64,000 nucleotides of DNA, from contig CAVSDL010000011.1 of NCBI GenBank assembly GCA_963726775.1, positions 62,001-126,000 of the forward strand, read 5' to 3'. Position 1 is the first letter of the stretch. Each line of letters starts with the position of its first letter. The notes under the pieces are model-generated. The model worked only from the letters and a program-made list of their open reading frames with translations, was not told where the DNA came from and searched no databases. Source of the stretch: CAIWHR01 sp963726775 (GTDB lineage Bacteria; Pseudomonadota; Gammaproteobacteria; Burkholderiales; Casimicrobiaceae). This document shows positions 26,682-34,968 of the stretch, one piece after another. The position numbers and the translations under genes were made by a program.

Positions 26682-27578
26682 CTATGCCAGGACGGATTGG
26701 CGCAGCCGCAGCAGGCTCTGCGGCGGCCGCTCGCCCGACGTGTCGAGCGTCACGTCCGCCTTGCGGTACAACGGTTCACGCGCCTCGAGGATCCGGGTCA
26801 GGTCTTCCATGGCTTCGGCGTTGCCCTGCATCGGCCTGAAGTCGCCCTGCGCGACGACGCGCGCCATGTGCTCGTCGGGTGCCGCCTTGACCCATACGGT
26901 GAAACAGTTGAGCAGCAGCAGGTTGAAAGTCTCGGGCTCGGAAACGATGCCGCCGCCCACCGTCATCACCATCTCGGCGTGCATCTCGATCATCCGCTCG
27001 AGGCAGCGGCGCTCGATGCGCCGGTACCCGGACTGACCGTAGAGCAGGAACACCTCGGACAGACCGATGCCGGCCTCGCGTTCGATCTCACGGTCGAGTT
27101 CGACGAACGGGAACCCCAGTTCCTTCGCCAGGGCGGTCCCCAGCGTCGTCTTGCCGGCGCCGCGCAATCCTACCAGCGCGACGCGTTTCTTGCGGGCGGC
27201 TTCTTCATGGCCGAAATCGCGCATCAGCCGGAACACGACATCTTCCAGCCGGTGCTCGGGCAATCGTTCGAGGAACCGGCGGATCAGGCGCTGCTCGACC
27301 GAATTTTCCCGCGGCTCGAGGAGATCGGTGAGCGGCATTCCGAGCGCACGCGCCACGCCGCGCAGCAGCAGTACCGACGCATTGCCCTCGCCGGCCTCGA
27401 GTTGCGCCAGATAGCGTTCGGAGACGTCGGCGTTCTGCGACAGGACCTTGCGTGCCATGCCTCGGCGCTCGCGCGCTTCGCGGACGCGCCGACCCATCGA
27501 CGCCAGGAAATCGACATCCGCGGTGCCCTGTGCGGAAAGATCTGGAGCCGTAGTTTCCGAGTGTTCCGCTGCTGGCAT
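26682..27578 (-). CDS. boxR: Benzoyl-CoA-responsive repressor BoxR/BzdR-type
   Basis: 298 residues from ATG 27578. An upstream in-frame ATG at 27620 is excluded because it lies in the promoter -10. An N-terminal Xre-like helix-turn-helix (about 25-85: GRRVREARERRGMARKVLSQNADVSERYLAQLE is the core) is joined to a shikimate-kinase-like domain with P-loop GLRGAGKTT near residue 138. This architecture is specific to BzdR/BoxR. In Aromatoleum it represses aromatic genes until benzoyl-CoA binds the kinase-like domain. It heads the box operon and is divergent from the bclA unit. Confidence 0.93.
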   Translation of the reverse strand: MPAAEHSETTAPDLSAQGTADVDFLASMGRRVREARERRGMARKVLSQNADVSERYLAQLEAGEGNASVLLLRGVARALGMPLTDLLEPRENSVEQRLIRRFLERLPEHRLEDVVFRLMRDFGHEEAARKKRVALVGLRGAGKTTLGTALAKELGFPFVELDREIEREAGIGLSEVFLLYGQSGYRRIERRCLERMIEMHAEMVMTVGGGIVSEPETFNLLLLNCFTVWVKAAPDEHMARVVAQGDFRPMQGNAEAMEDLTRILEAREPLYRKADVTLDTSGERPPQSLLRLRQSVLA

Positions 27579-27619
27579 GGCCCGGTCCTGAATTGGCACA
27601 TTGCGTTCGAAGCGTGGCA

Positions 27620-27648
27620 ATATAATGCATGATTCAGGCTTGCGTCAA
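27620..27648 (-). promoter_or_regulatory. boxR promoter with TGCA next to -10
   Basis: Reading the minus strand: TTGACG (27648-27643), a 17-bp spacer ending in ATCATGCA, then TTATAT (27625-27620). TSS would be near 27613, about 35 nt before the boxR ATG. TGCA is the core recognised by BzdR/BoxR repressors, so the element may be autoregulated. Confidence 0.7.
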
Positions 27649-27763
27649 GCACTTTAAGTCGAATTGGTCAATCTACAATACATGCGAGGCCAAGGGTCTT
27701 TTCCCCCGGCCTTTGGTTCGAGGATCTCAAAGCAAGGGCGCATCGACACATGCTGTATTATGC

Positions 27764-27792
27764 TTGACGTCAAAAAAATCATGATCTAAAGT
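27764..27792 (+). promoter_or_regulatory. Promoter of the DUF4863-bclA unit
   Basis: TTGACG (27764-27769), 17-bp spacer, TAAAGT (27787-27792). It shares TGCTTGACG and a following AATCATG with the divergent boxR promoter (see findings). TSS near 27799 leaves about 58 nt before ATG 27857. Confidence 0.65.
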
Positions 27793-27856
27793 GCCACAAC
27801 TTGGAAAATACGGAGAGACGGAAGGCGCTGACCTGCCGGATCCCCAACGGATTGTG

Positions 27857-28324
27857 ATGACCCAAAGTGAATTCACCGACCTGGTCGCCTCCGTAACGGC
27901 CCGCATTCGCGGACGGCCGCTCGACAAGGCGCTCGAAGCCGACCTCAATCGCCTGTTTCCGGCAAGCGGTGATGCCTACCGGTCCGTGGTCGACGCATGC
28001 CGTGCCGGCATCGCCGGAGGCTGGATGTGCAACCGCGAACATGCCGGCATCAAGTACGGGCGCGTCATCAAGCCGGGCGAAACGACGCACGGATTTTCCG
28101 TCGACGTCGTCGACATGGAGAATATCGCCGGCGGCCACCATCGCCACCCGACCGGCGAAATCGACCTGATCATGCCGCTGGATGCCGCGGCACGTTTCGA
28201 TGGCCACGGCGCGGGTTGGATGGTCTACGAGCCCGGCAGCGCGCACGTTCCGACGGTGAGTGGCGGCAGGGCGCTCATTCTGTATCTGTTGCCGCAGGGC
28301 GCGATCGAGTTCACGAAGGCTTGA
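27857..28324 (+). CDS. DUF4863 family cupin-like protein
   Basis: 155 residues from ATG 27857; a GTG at 27791 falls inside the promoter -10 and is rejected. The C-terminal half is cupin-like, with metal-ligand candidates in NIAGGHHRHPTGEIDLIMPL (three His and a Glu) and a Gly/Pro-rich YEPGSAHVPTV loop. The family includes 4-hydroxylaminobenzoate lyase PnbB but also uncharacterised members encoded with box and benzoate-ligase genes. Being first in the bclA transcript, it probably acts in benzoate metabolism, but its reaction is unknown. Confidence 0.75.
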   Translation: MTQSEFTDLVASVTARIRGRPLDKALEADLNRLFPASGDAYRSVVDACRAGIAGGWMCNREHAGIKYGRVIKPGETTHGFSVDVVDMENIAGGHHRHPTGEIDLIMPLDAAARFDGHGAGWMVYEPGSAHVPTVSGGRALILYLLPQGAIEFTKA

Positions 28325-28383
28325 ATGCCAGGCACGGGCTACGCACCCGCGCCCTTCGAGTGCAGGATCAGGAGGAGAGCCTC

Positions 28384-29973
28384 ATGCCGTCCCTCAGCAC
28401 GTCCGATCATCGCGTGAGTCCGCCGCGCGTCGATATTCCGCGGGACTACAACGCCGCGCACGATCTCGTCGAGCGCAATCTCGCGGCGGGTCGGGCCGGG
28501 AAGATTGCCTATATCGACGACGGCGGCGCGTATACCTACGCCGAACTCGCGGAGCGCGTCAACCGCTGCGCCAATGCGCTCGTCGGACTGGGCCTGCAGG
28601 CCGAGCAGCGCGTGTTGCTTTGCCTGCTCGACACCATCGATTTTCCGGCGGCGTTCCTCGGGAGCATCAAGGCGGGCATCGTGCCGGTGGCGGGGAACAC
28701 GCTGCTGACGGCGAAGGACTACGAGTACATGTTGCGCGACAGCCGGGCGCGAGCGCTGATCGTGTCCGCGGCGCTGCTGCCGACATTCGCGCCGCTGCTC
28801 GGCGCGCTTCCCGACTTGAAGCATGTGATCGTTTCGGGTGGCGAATCCGGCGGTCACGATTCGTTCGCCAAGCTTCTGGCCGGCGCGGAAACGCGGTTCA
28901 CGCCGGTCGCGACCACCTGCGATGACGCCTGCTTCTGGCTCTATTCGTCCGGTTCGACCGGTGCTCCAAAAGGCACCGTGCATGTCCATTCCAGCCTGAT
29001 CCAGACGGCCGAGCTTTACGCGAAGCCGATCCTCGGCCTCCGCGAAGACGACCTCGTGTTCTCCGCGGCGAAGCTCTTTTTCGCCTACGGCCTCGGCAAC
29101 GGGCTCACGTTCCCGCTTGCCGTCGGGGCAACGGCGATCCTGATGGCCGAGCGGCCGACGCCCGCCGCCGTCTTCGCGCGACTGATGAAGCACCAGCCGA
29201 CGATCTTCTACGGCGTGCCCACGCTGTTTGCGGCGCTGCTGGCGAGTCCCGAGCTGCCCGCGCGCGGCACGCTGAAATTGCGCCGGTGCACGTCGGCGGG
29301 CGAGGCGCTGCCGGCGGAGATAGGCAGGCGCTGGACCGAGCAGTTCGGCGTCGAGATCCTGGACGGGCTGGGGTCGACCGAGATGCTGCACATATTCCTG
29401 TCGAACCGACCCGGCAAGGTGCGCTACGGGACCAGCGGCGTGCCGGTGCCCGGGTACGAGCTGCGCATCCTCGGCGACGACGGCCAGCCGGTCAAGCCGG
29501 GCGACGTCGGGGAGCTGCAGATCTGCGGCCCGACCGCGGCGATGGCATACTGGAACAATCGCGACAAGAGCCGCGACACGTTCCGCGGACCGTGGACCAG
29601 GAGCGGCGACAAGTATTCGATCGATGCCGACAGCTACTACCTCTATTCCGGGCGCAGCGACGACATGCTCAAGGTCGGCGGCATCTACGTGTCGCCGATC
29701 GAGGTCGAGTCGGCGCTGATCACGCATCCCGCCGTGCTGGAAGCCGCGGTGATCGGCAGGGAGGACGACGAGCGGCTCACGAAGCCGGTCGCGTATGTGG
29801 TGCTGAAGAGCGGCCACCAGGCGTCCGATGCGCTGGCCGAGACACTGCGCCTGCACGTGAAGTCGCAACTGGCACCCTACAAATATCCACGGTGGATAGA
29901 GTTCATCGACGAACTGCCGAAGACCGCAACGGGTAAAATCCAACGCTTCAAGCTGCGCGCGAAAGCGGCATGA
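28384..29973 (+). CDS. bclA: Benzoate-CoA ligase
   Basis: 529 residues, the normal size. ANL superfamily: the P-loop-like YSSGSTGAPKGTVH lies near residue 181, GSTEMLHIF near 335, YLYSGRSDDMLKVGG near 420, and the catalytic lysine in TATGKIQRFKLR near the C-terminus. It activates benzoate with ATP and CoA to benzoyl-CoA, the common intermediate of both the box and bcr routes here. ATG 28384 follows AGGAGGAGAGCCTC. It is the only aryl-CoA ligase in the window, so it probably serves both pathways. Confidence 0.93.
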   Translation: MPSLSTSDHRVSPPRVDIPRDYNAAHDLVERNLAAGRAGKIAYIDDGGAYTYAELAERVNRCANALVGLGLQAEQRVLLCLLDTIDFPAAFLGSIKAGIVPVAGNTLLTAKDYEYMLRDSRARALIVSAALLPTFAPLLGALPDLKHVIVSGGESGGHDSFAKLLAGAETRFTPVATTCDDACFWLYSSGSTGAPKGTVHVHSSLIQTAELYAKPILGLREDDLVFSAAKLFFAYGLGNGLTFPLAVGATAILMAERPTPAAVFARLMKHQPTIFYGVPTLFAALLASPELPARGTLKLRRCTSAGEALPAEIGRRWTEQFGVEILDGLGSTEMLHIFLSNRPGKVRYGTSGVPVPGYELRILGDDGQPVKPGDVGELQICGPTAAMAYWNNRDKSRDTFRGPWTRSGDKYSIDADSYYLYSGRSDDMLKVGGIYVSPIEVESALITHPAVLEAAVIGREDDERLTKPVAYVVLKSGHQASDALAETLRLHVKSQLAPYKYPRWIEFIDELPKTATGKIQRFKLRAKAA

Positions 29974-29994
29974 GATTCCAGCGGGGGCGCGCTA

Positions 29995-30157
29995 GTGTGG
30001 TGAGTCAGAAGTTCCGAAGACAAAGGAGCGAGTGGAGTTGGCTGTCAGGCAAGGCGCGAGACCGCAACCGTAGCCCGGTGCTACGGTGAGGTCGAGCAAC
30101 GCAGCATGGCGGCCAACTCCGCCGCGAACTATCGAGTGAATTTCTGACTCACCACAC
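29995..30157. mobile_element. 163-bp MITE-like palindromic element
   Basis: Perfect 16-bp terminal inverted repeats, GTGTGGTGAGTCAGAA (29995-30010) and its complement (30142-30157). Inside are two more nested inverted repeats: GGAGTTGGC (30034-30042) with GCCAACTCC (30112-30120), and ACCGTAGC (30067-30074) with GCTACGGT (30080-30087). No coding capacity and no obvious target-site duplication. It lies between bclA and the ABC transporter genes and could form a long RNA hairpin within that transcript. Confidence 0.8.
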
Positions 30158-30206
30158 CAGGTGCCGCCCCCGGAACAGCAAGAGCAAGCCACAGGAGGAA
30201 ATGGTC

Positions 30207-31385
30207 ATGAAGGGATACCGATACATGCGCCTGATCGGCGCGATCGCGGCGGCGGGACTGCTGCTGCCCGCTGGCGGTGCGCTCGGGCAGCAGCAAGGCA
30301 AGCTCAAGGTCGGGCTGATGCTACCCTACACGGGAACCTACGCCGCGCTGGGCACGGCCATCACCAACGGCTTCAAGCTGGCGGTGGAGGAGAACGGCGG
30401 CAAGGTGGGCGGCCGCGAGGTCGAATACTTCACCGTCGACGATGAATCCGACCCCGCCAAGGCGCCGGAGAATGCCAACAAGCTGGTCAAGCGCGACCAG
30501 GTCGACGTGCTCGTCGGTACCGTGCACTCGGGCGTGGCCCTGGCCATGTCCAAGGTGGCCCGCGACAACAACACGCTGCTGATCATTCCCAATGCCGGCG
30601 CCGACGACATCACGGGCCCGCTCTGCGCGCCCAATGTGTTTCGCACGTCGTTCTCGAATTCGCAGATGGGCATCGCGATGGGCAAGGTGATGGCGGAGCA
30701 GAAGAAGAAGACCGCGGTCACGCTGACGTGGAAATATGCGGCGGGCGACGAGTCGGTCGGCGGATTCAAGGAATCGTTCGAGGCCGGCGGCGGCAAGGTG
30801 GTCAAGGAGATGTCGCTGCCGTTTCCGCAGGTCGAGTTCCAGTCGTACCTGACCGAAATCGCCGCATTGAAACCGGATGTCGTCTACGTGTTCTTCGCCG
30901 GAGGCGGCGCGGTCAAGTTCGTGAAGGACTACGCGGCGGCCGGTCTCGGGAAGACGATTCCCCTGGTCGGCGCGGGTTTCCTCACCGATGGCACGCTGGA
31001 GGCGCAGGGCGACGCAGCGCAGGGGCTGCTGACGACGCTGCATTACGGGGACGGCCTTTCCAATCCGAAGAACAACGCGTTCCGCGCCGCATACCTGAAG
31101 GCGTTCAAGACCGATGCGGATGTCTACGCGGTGCAAGGCTACGACGCGGCGCAGCTGCTTGTCACCGGCATGAATGCGGTGAAGGGCGACACGACCAAAC
31201 GCGCGGAACTCGTCAAAGCGATGGAAACGGCGAAGCTCGACAGCCCGCGCGGATCGCTGTCGCTGAACAAGGGCCACAATCCGATCCACGACATCTACCT
31301 GCGCAAGGTCGAGGGCAAGGAGAACAAGGTCGTCGCGGTTGCCGTCAAGAACCTGACCGATCCGCCGCGCGGCTGCAAGCTCTGA
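30207..31385 (+). CDS. Branched-chain-type ABC transporter periplasmic binding protein (likely aromatic acid)
   Basis: 392 residues. ATG 30207 is preferred over 30201 because AGGAGG then lies 8 nt away. Signal peptide (LIGAIAAAGLLLPAGGALGQ) followed by a class I periplasmic-binding domain beginning KLKVGLMLPYTGTYAALG and containing GTVHSGVALAMSKVA. LivJ-like proteins of this type next to bclA commonly serve benzoate or other aromatic acids. First gene of a five-gene importer set with livH, livM, livG and livF homologues. Confidence 0.88.
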   Translation: MKGYRYMRLIGAIAAAGLLLPAGGALGQQQGKLKVGLMLPYTGTYAALGTAITNGFKLAVEENGGKVGGREVEYFTVDDESDPAKAPENANKLVKRDQVDVLVGTVHSGVALAMSKVARDNNTLLIIPNAGADDITGPLCAPNVFRTSFSNSQMGIAMGKVMAEQKKKTAVTLTWKYAAGDESVGGFKESFEAGGGKVVKEMSLPFPQVEFQSYLTEIAALKPDVVYVFFAGGGAVKFVKDYAAAGLGKTIPLVGAGFLTDGTLEAQGDAAQGLLTTLHYGDGLSNPKNNAFRAAYLKAFKTDADVYAVQGYDAAQLLVTGMNAVKGDTTKRAELVKAMETAKLDSPRGSLSLNKGHNPIHDIYLRKVEGKENKVVAVAVKNLTDPPRGCKL

Positions 31386-31463
31386 CGGCGAAACCTTCCG
31401 CGCGGGCAGGCGTCGTGTCTGTCCGCGCGCGCTTTTTCTGACGCAGCACGCCGGCGCCGCCCG

Positions 31464-32330
31464 ATGGACTTCTATTCGTTCCTGATCCAGCTGCTGAACG
31501 GCGTCCAGTACGGCCTGCTGCTGTTTCTTGTCGCCAGCGGGCTCACGCTGATCTTCGGGATCATGGGCATCATCAATCTGGCCCATGGCAGCTTCTACAT
31601 GATCGGCGCGTACATGGCGTTTTCACTGGCGTCGCTGACGGGCAACCTGTTCGTCGCGATCGTGCTGGGGACCGTGCTTTCGGTGCTGCTCGGCGTGCTG
31701 CTGGAGTGGGCGCTGTTTTCCCGGCTGTACCAGCGGGACCATCTGGAGCAGGTGCTGCTGACTTACGGGCTGATCCTGGTGTTCGAGGAGTTGCGCAGCC
31801 TGATCGTCGGCAACGACGTGCACGGGGTCGCGGTGCCGGCCATCTTCAACTGGTCGATCCCGCTCACCGCCACGCTGTCCTATCCCGTCTACCGGCTGTT
31901 CATGTCGGCGGTCTGCATCGTGCTGGCGGTACTGCTGTACCTGCTGATTGCCCGAACGCGGCTGGGGATGATGATCCGCGCCGGCGCGTCGAACCGCGAA
32001 ATGGTGCAATCGCTGGGACTCAACATCAATCTCGTGTACCGCCTCGTCTTCGCGCTGGGCGTGGCGCTCGCGGCGTTTGCCGGAATGATCGCGGCGCCGG
32101 TGTCCTCGGTGTATCCCGGCATGGGCACGGGCGTTCTCATCATCTGCTTTGTCGTCGTGGTGATCGGCGGCATCGGCTCGATCTGGGGCGCGCTGGTGGC
32201 GGCGCTGCTGATCGGTCTCGCCGACACGTTCGGCAAGGTGCTGATACCCGAAGCCGCCGGCGTCACGGTCTATCTGCTCATGGCGGTGATTCTGCTATGG
32301 CGGCCGGAAGGCCTCTTCCGCCGGGTCTGA
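31464..32330 (+). CDS. ABC transporter permease, LivH type
   Basis: 288 residues, about eight transmembrane helices. It begins FLIQLLNGVQYGLLLFLVASGLTLIFGIMGIINLAHG, the family signature, and contains the EAA-like VQSLGLNINLVYRLVFALG coupling loop near 175-195. Forms the inner-membrane channel with the LivM-type subunit. It is 78 bp after the binding-protein gene on the same strand. Confidence 0.9.
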   Translation: MDFYSFLIQLLNGVQYGLLLFLVASGLTLIFGIMGIINLAHGSFYMIGAYMAFSLASLTGNLFVAIVLGTVLSVLLGVLLEWALFSRLYQRDHLEQVLLTYGLILVFEELRSLIVGNDVHGVAVPAIFNWSIPLTATLSYPVYRLFMSAVCIVLAVLLYLLIARTRLGMMIRAGASNREMVQSLGLNINLVYRLVFALGVALAAFAGMIAAPVSSVYPGMGTGVLIICFVVVVIGGIGSIWGALVAALLIGLADTFGKVLIPEAAGVTVYLLMAVILLWRPEGLFRRV

Positions 32331-32475
32331 CGATGCCAAGCTGCTGCGCGTGCCGCCTGCTGCGTTGTGTCCCCGCTCGGTCCTCGCTGCGGGCCGCCTT
32401 GCATCCGGCCCTGCTCGCGACGCTTTTCATCGACAGACCTGGAATCTCTGCGACGCTGGCGCGCGGGCGGCCGTG

Positions 32476-33438
32476 GTGAGCCGGAAGCGGATCGCGCTGC
32501 TGGCGGTGCTGGCGCTCGTCGCGCTGTTCCCGCTGGCCGGCGCGACGTTCTACACCGAGCTCGTCACCAAGGTGATGATCCTCGCGATATTCGCGCTTTC
32601 CCTCGACCTGCTGGTCGGATACACGGGACTCGTGTCGTTCGGTCACGCCGCGTACTACGGCATCGGCGCGTACGCACTCGGCCTGCTGGCCCCCAAGTAC
32701 GAGGCGGCCAACCTTTGGCTGACGCTGCCCGCCGCGATTGCCCTGGCGGGGCTCGCGGCGCTCGCCGTCGGCGCGTTCGTCGTGCGAGTGAAGGGCATCT
32801 ACTTCATCATGGTGACGCTCGCGTTTGCGCAGATGTTCTACTTCGTGTTCCACGACACCAAATTCGGCCGCGGTTCCGACGGCATCAGCATGAACTTCAA
32901 GCCGGTCGCCGCAATCGGCGGCTTCGCGCCGTTCGATCTGGCCAACGGCACGCACGTCTATTACTTCGTCATGGCGGCAATGGTCCTCGTGTTCCTGTTC
33001 CTGCGCGTGGTACTCAATTCGGCGTTCGGCCGGGCGCTGCAGGGGATCCGCAGCAACGAGCACCGGATGCGCTCGCTGGGCTACCCGGTGTACTGGTACA
33101 AGCTCGCGAGCTTTGCGCTGGCGGGCGCCGTTGCCGGCCTTGCCGGCTACCTGTCGGCGCTGCAGTTCGGGTTCGTCAATCCGGAGCTGCTCTCGTGGCA
33201 CCAATCGGGCAACGTGCTGCTGATGCTGATCCTGGGAGGCATCGGCAGCCTGTACGGTGCGGTCACGGGCGCGTTCGTGTTCGTCGCGCTGCAGGAAATC
33301 TTCTCGTCGGTCACCACGCATTGGCAGCTGCTGTTGGGCGGAACGATCATTCTGCTGGTGATCTTCCTGCCGGGCGGGCTCGCCAGCATCGGAGGCCTCT
33401 TCAAGCGGACCGTCGTCGGGGATCAGGACGATGAGTGA
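32476..33438 (+). CDS. ABC transporter permease, LivM type
   Basis: 320 residues from GTG 32476 (MSRKRIALLAVL); sequence farther upstream in frame is Cys/Arg-rich and unlike a membrane protein. About ten helices with the signatures FALSLDLLVGYTGLVSFGHAAYYGIGAY and FGRALQGIRSNEHRMRSLGY. About 145 bp separate it from the livH-type gene with nothing recognisable there. It overlaps the next gene by 8 bp, showing operon structure. Confidence 0.88.
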   Translation: MSRKRIALLAVLALVALFPLAGATFYTELVTKVMILAIFALSLDLLVGYTGLVSFGHAAYYGIGAYALGLLAPKYEAANLWLTLPAAIALAGLAALAVGAFVVRVKGIYFIMVTLAFAQMFYFVFHDTKFGRGSDGISMNFKPVAAIGGFAPFDLANGTHVYYFVMAAMVLVFLFLRVVLNSAFGRALQGIRSNEHRMRSLGYPVYWYKLASFALAGAVAGLAGYLSALQFGFVNPELLSWHQSGNVLLMLILGGIGSLYGAVTGAFVFVALQEIFSSVTTHWQLLLGGTIILLVIFLPGGLASIGGLFKRTVVGDQDDE

Positions 33439-34258
33439 CGCCATCCTCTCCACGAAGGGGTTGTCGCGCCGCTTCGGGGGCCTGATGGCCGTCGGTGACG
33501 TGGCCATCGAGCTGCACAAGGGCCGGCTGCACGCGGTGCTCGGTCCGAACGGCGCCGGCAAGACCACGCTGATCAACCTGATATCCGGAGACCTGCCGGC
33601 CACCGCGGGGTCGATTCGCTACAAGGGCGAGGACATCACCCGCTACAGCCCCGATCGCCGCTCGCGCATCGGCATCGGGCACAGCTATCAGAAGACGAAC
33701 ATCTTTCCGGTCTTCACGGCCTTCGAGAACTGCCGGCTCGCGGCACAGTCGCGCACGCCCCGGGTGCTGCACGTGTTCGCCGATGCCGCCGCCTATCCTC
33801 CGGTCTGCAATGCGGCGGAGCGCGCGCTCGATGCGGCGGGGCTCGCGGCGCGCGGCGATCGGATTGCTTCCACGCTGTCGCACGGCGAGCAGCGCCAGCT
33901 CGAAATCGCGATGGTGCTCGCCACCACACCCGAGGTGCTGCTGCTGGACGAGCCGCTGGCCGGGATGGGGGCCGAGGAGGCACAGCGAATGGTCGGGCTC
34001 CTGAAAAGACTTGCGCGCGAGCACGCGATCCTGCTGGTCGAACACGACATGGACGCCGTGTTCGCGGTCGCCGACGTCATCACCGTGATGGTGAACGGCC
34101 AGGTGCTGGAAAGCGGCGCCCCCGCGCAGATCCGCGCCAGTCCCGCGGTCCGGCGGGCCTATCTTGGCGAGGACGACCTGCACGCGGCGGCGGACGTGAG
34201 CGTGGGGGCGCCCCCAAGCGACGCCGGGCCGACCCAAGGACGGGGGGCGCACCAGTGA
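33431..34258 (+). CDS. ABC transporter ATP-binding protein, LivG type
   Basis: 275 residues. Walker A GPNGAGKTT (near 37-45), ABC signature LSHGEQRQLEIAM (near 149-161; LSxGE with His replacing Gly), Walker B VLLLDEPLAGMG. The roughly 25-residue C-terminal tail after the conserved end (GAPPSDAGPTQGRGAHQ) is extra. It overlaps both neighbours, so the transporter subunits are translated together. Confidence 0.9.
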   Translation: MSDAILSTKGLSRRFGGLMAVGDVAIELHKGRLHAVLGPNGAGKTTLINLISGDLPATAGSIRYKGEDITRYSPDRRSRIGIGHSYQKTNIFPVFTAFENCRLAAQSRTPRVLHVFADAAAYPPVCNAAERALDAAGLAARGDRIASTLSHGEQRQLEIAMVLATTPEVLLLDEPLAGMGAEEAQRMVGLLKRLAREHAILLVEHDMDAVFAVADVITVMVNGQVLESGAPAQIRASPAVRRAYLGEDDLHAAADVSVGAPPSDAGPTQGRGAHQ

Positions 34259-34968
34259 CCGACGCGTTGCTCGAGGCGCGCGAGCTACACGCCTACTATG
34301 GCGCGAGCCACATCCTGCACGGCATCGACTTCCGGATCGACCGCGGCGAAACGGTCGGCTTGATGGGACGCAACGGCATGGGCAAGAGCACGCTCATCCG
34401 CAGCATGCTGGGTCTCGTCAAACCGCGCCACGGCGAGGTCTGGGTGCGCGGCACACCGATGACGGGTGCCGAGCCCTTTGTCATCGCGCGGCAGGGCATT
34501 GCCTACGTGCCCGAGGGCCGCGGGATATTCCCGAACCTGACCGTGCACGAGAATCTCGTCATGGCGGCGCGCGCGGGGCCCGACGGGCGCCGCGACTGGA
34601 CCTACGATCGCGTTCTCGCCACGTTTCCGCGGCTCGCCGAACGGCTGCTGCACGGCGGCTGGAAGCTCTCTGGAGGCGAGCAACAGATGCTGACGATCGG
34701 CCGCGCCCTGATGACAAATCCCGACCTGCTGATCCTCGACGAGGCGACCGAGGGGCTCGCTCCGCAGATCGCGAAAGAGATCTGGCGCATCATCGGCGAG
34801 ATCCGCCGGCACGGCATCGCCACGGTGATCGTCGACAAGAACTACGCGGCGGTCACCGCAATCGCCAACCGCAACGTGATCCTGGTGAAGGGTCGCGTCG
34901 TGTTCGAGAGCGACAGCGCGACGCTGCTCGCGCAGCCCGAGCTGCTGCACAGGCACTTCGGCGTCTGA
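34255..34968 (+). CDS. ABC transporter ATP-binding protein, LivF type
   Basis: 237 residues from GTG 34255, overlapping the LivG-type stop. Walker A GRNGMGKST (near 37-45), signature LSGGEQQMLTIGRAL (near 138-152) and Walker B LLILDEATEGLAP. Together with the LivG-type subunit it powers uptake. The next gene starts immediately after its stop codon. Confidence 0.9.
   Translation: MTDALLEARELHAYYGASHILHGIDFRIDRGETVGLMGRNGMGKSTLIRSMLGLVKPRHGEVWVRGTPMTGAEPFVIARQGIAYVPEGRGIFPNLTVHENLVMAARAGPDGRRDWTYDRVLATFPRLAERLLHGGWKLSGGEQQMLTIGRALMTNPDLLILDEATEGLAPQIAKEIWRIIGEIRRHGIATVIVDKNYAAVTAIANRNVILVKGRVVFESDSATLLAQPELLHRHFGV

Noticed and set aside
26631..27632. A 333-codon plus-strand frame opposite boxR
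   Set aside because: boxR has a clear two-domain match and its own promoter; the antisense frame is a GC artefact.
27791..28324. GTG at 27791 as start of the DUF4863 gene
   Set aside because: It overlaps the -10 of the predicted promoter; ATG 27857 lies downstream of the expected transcription start.
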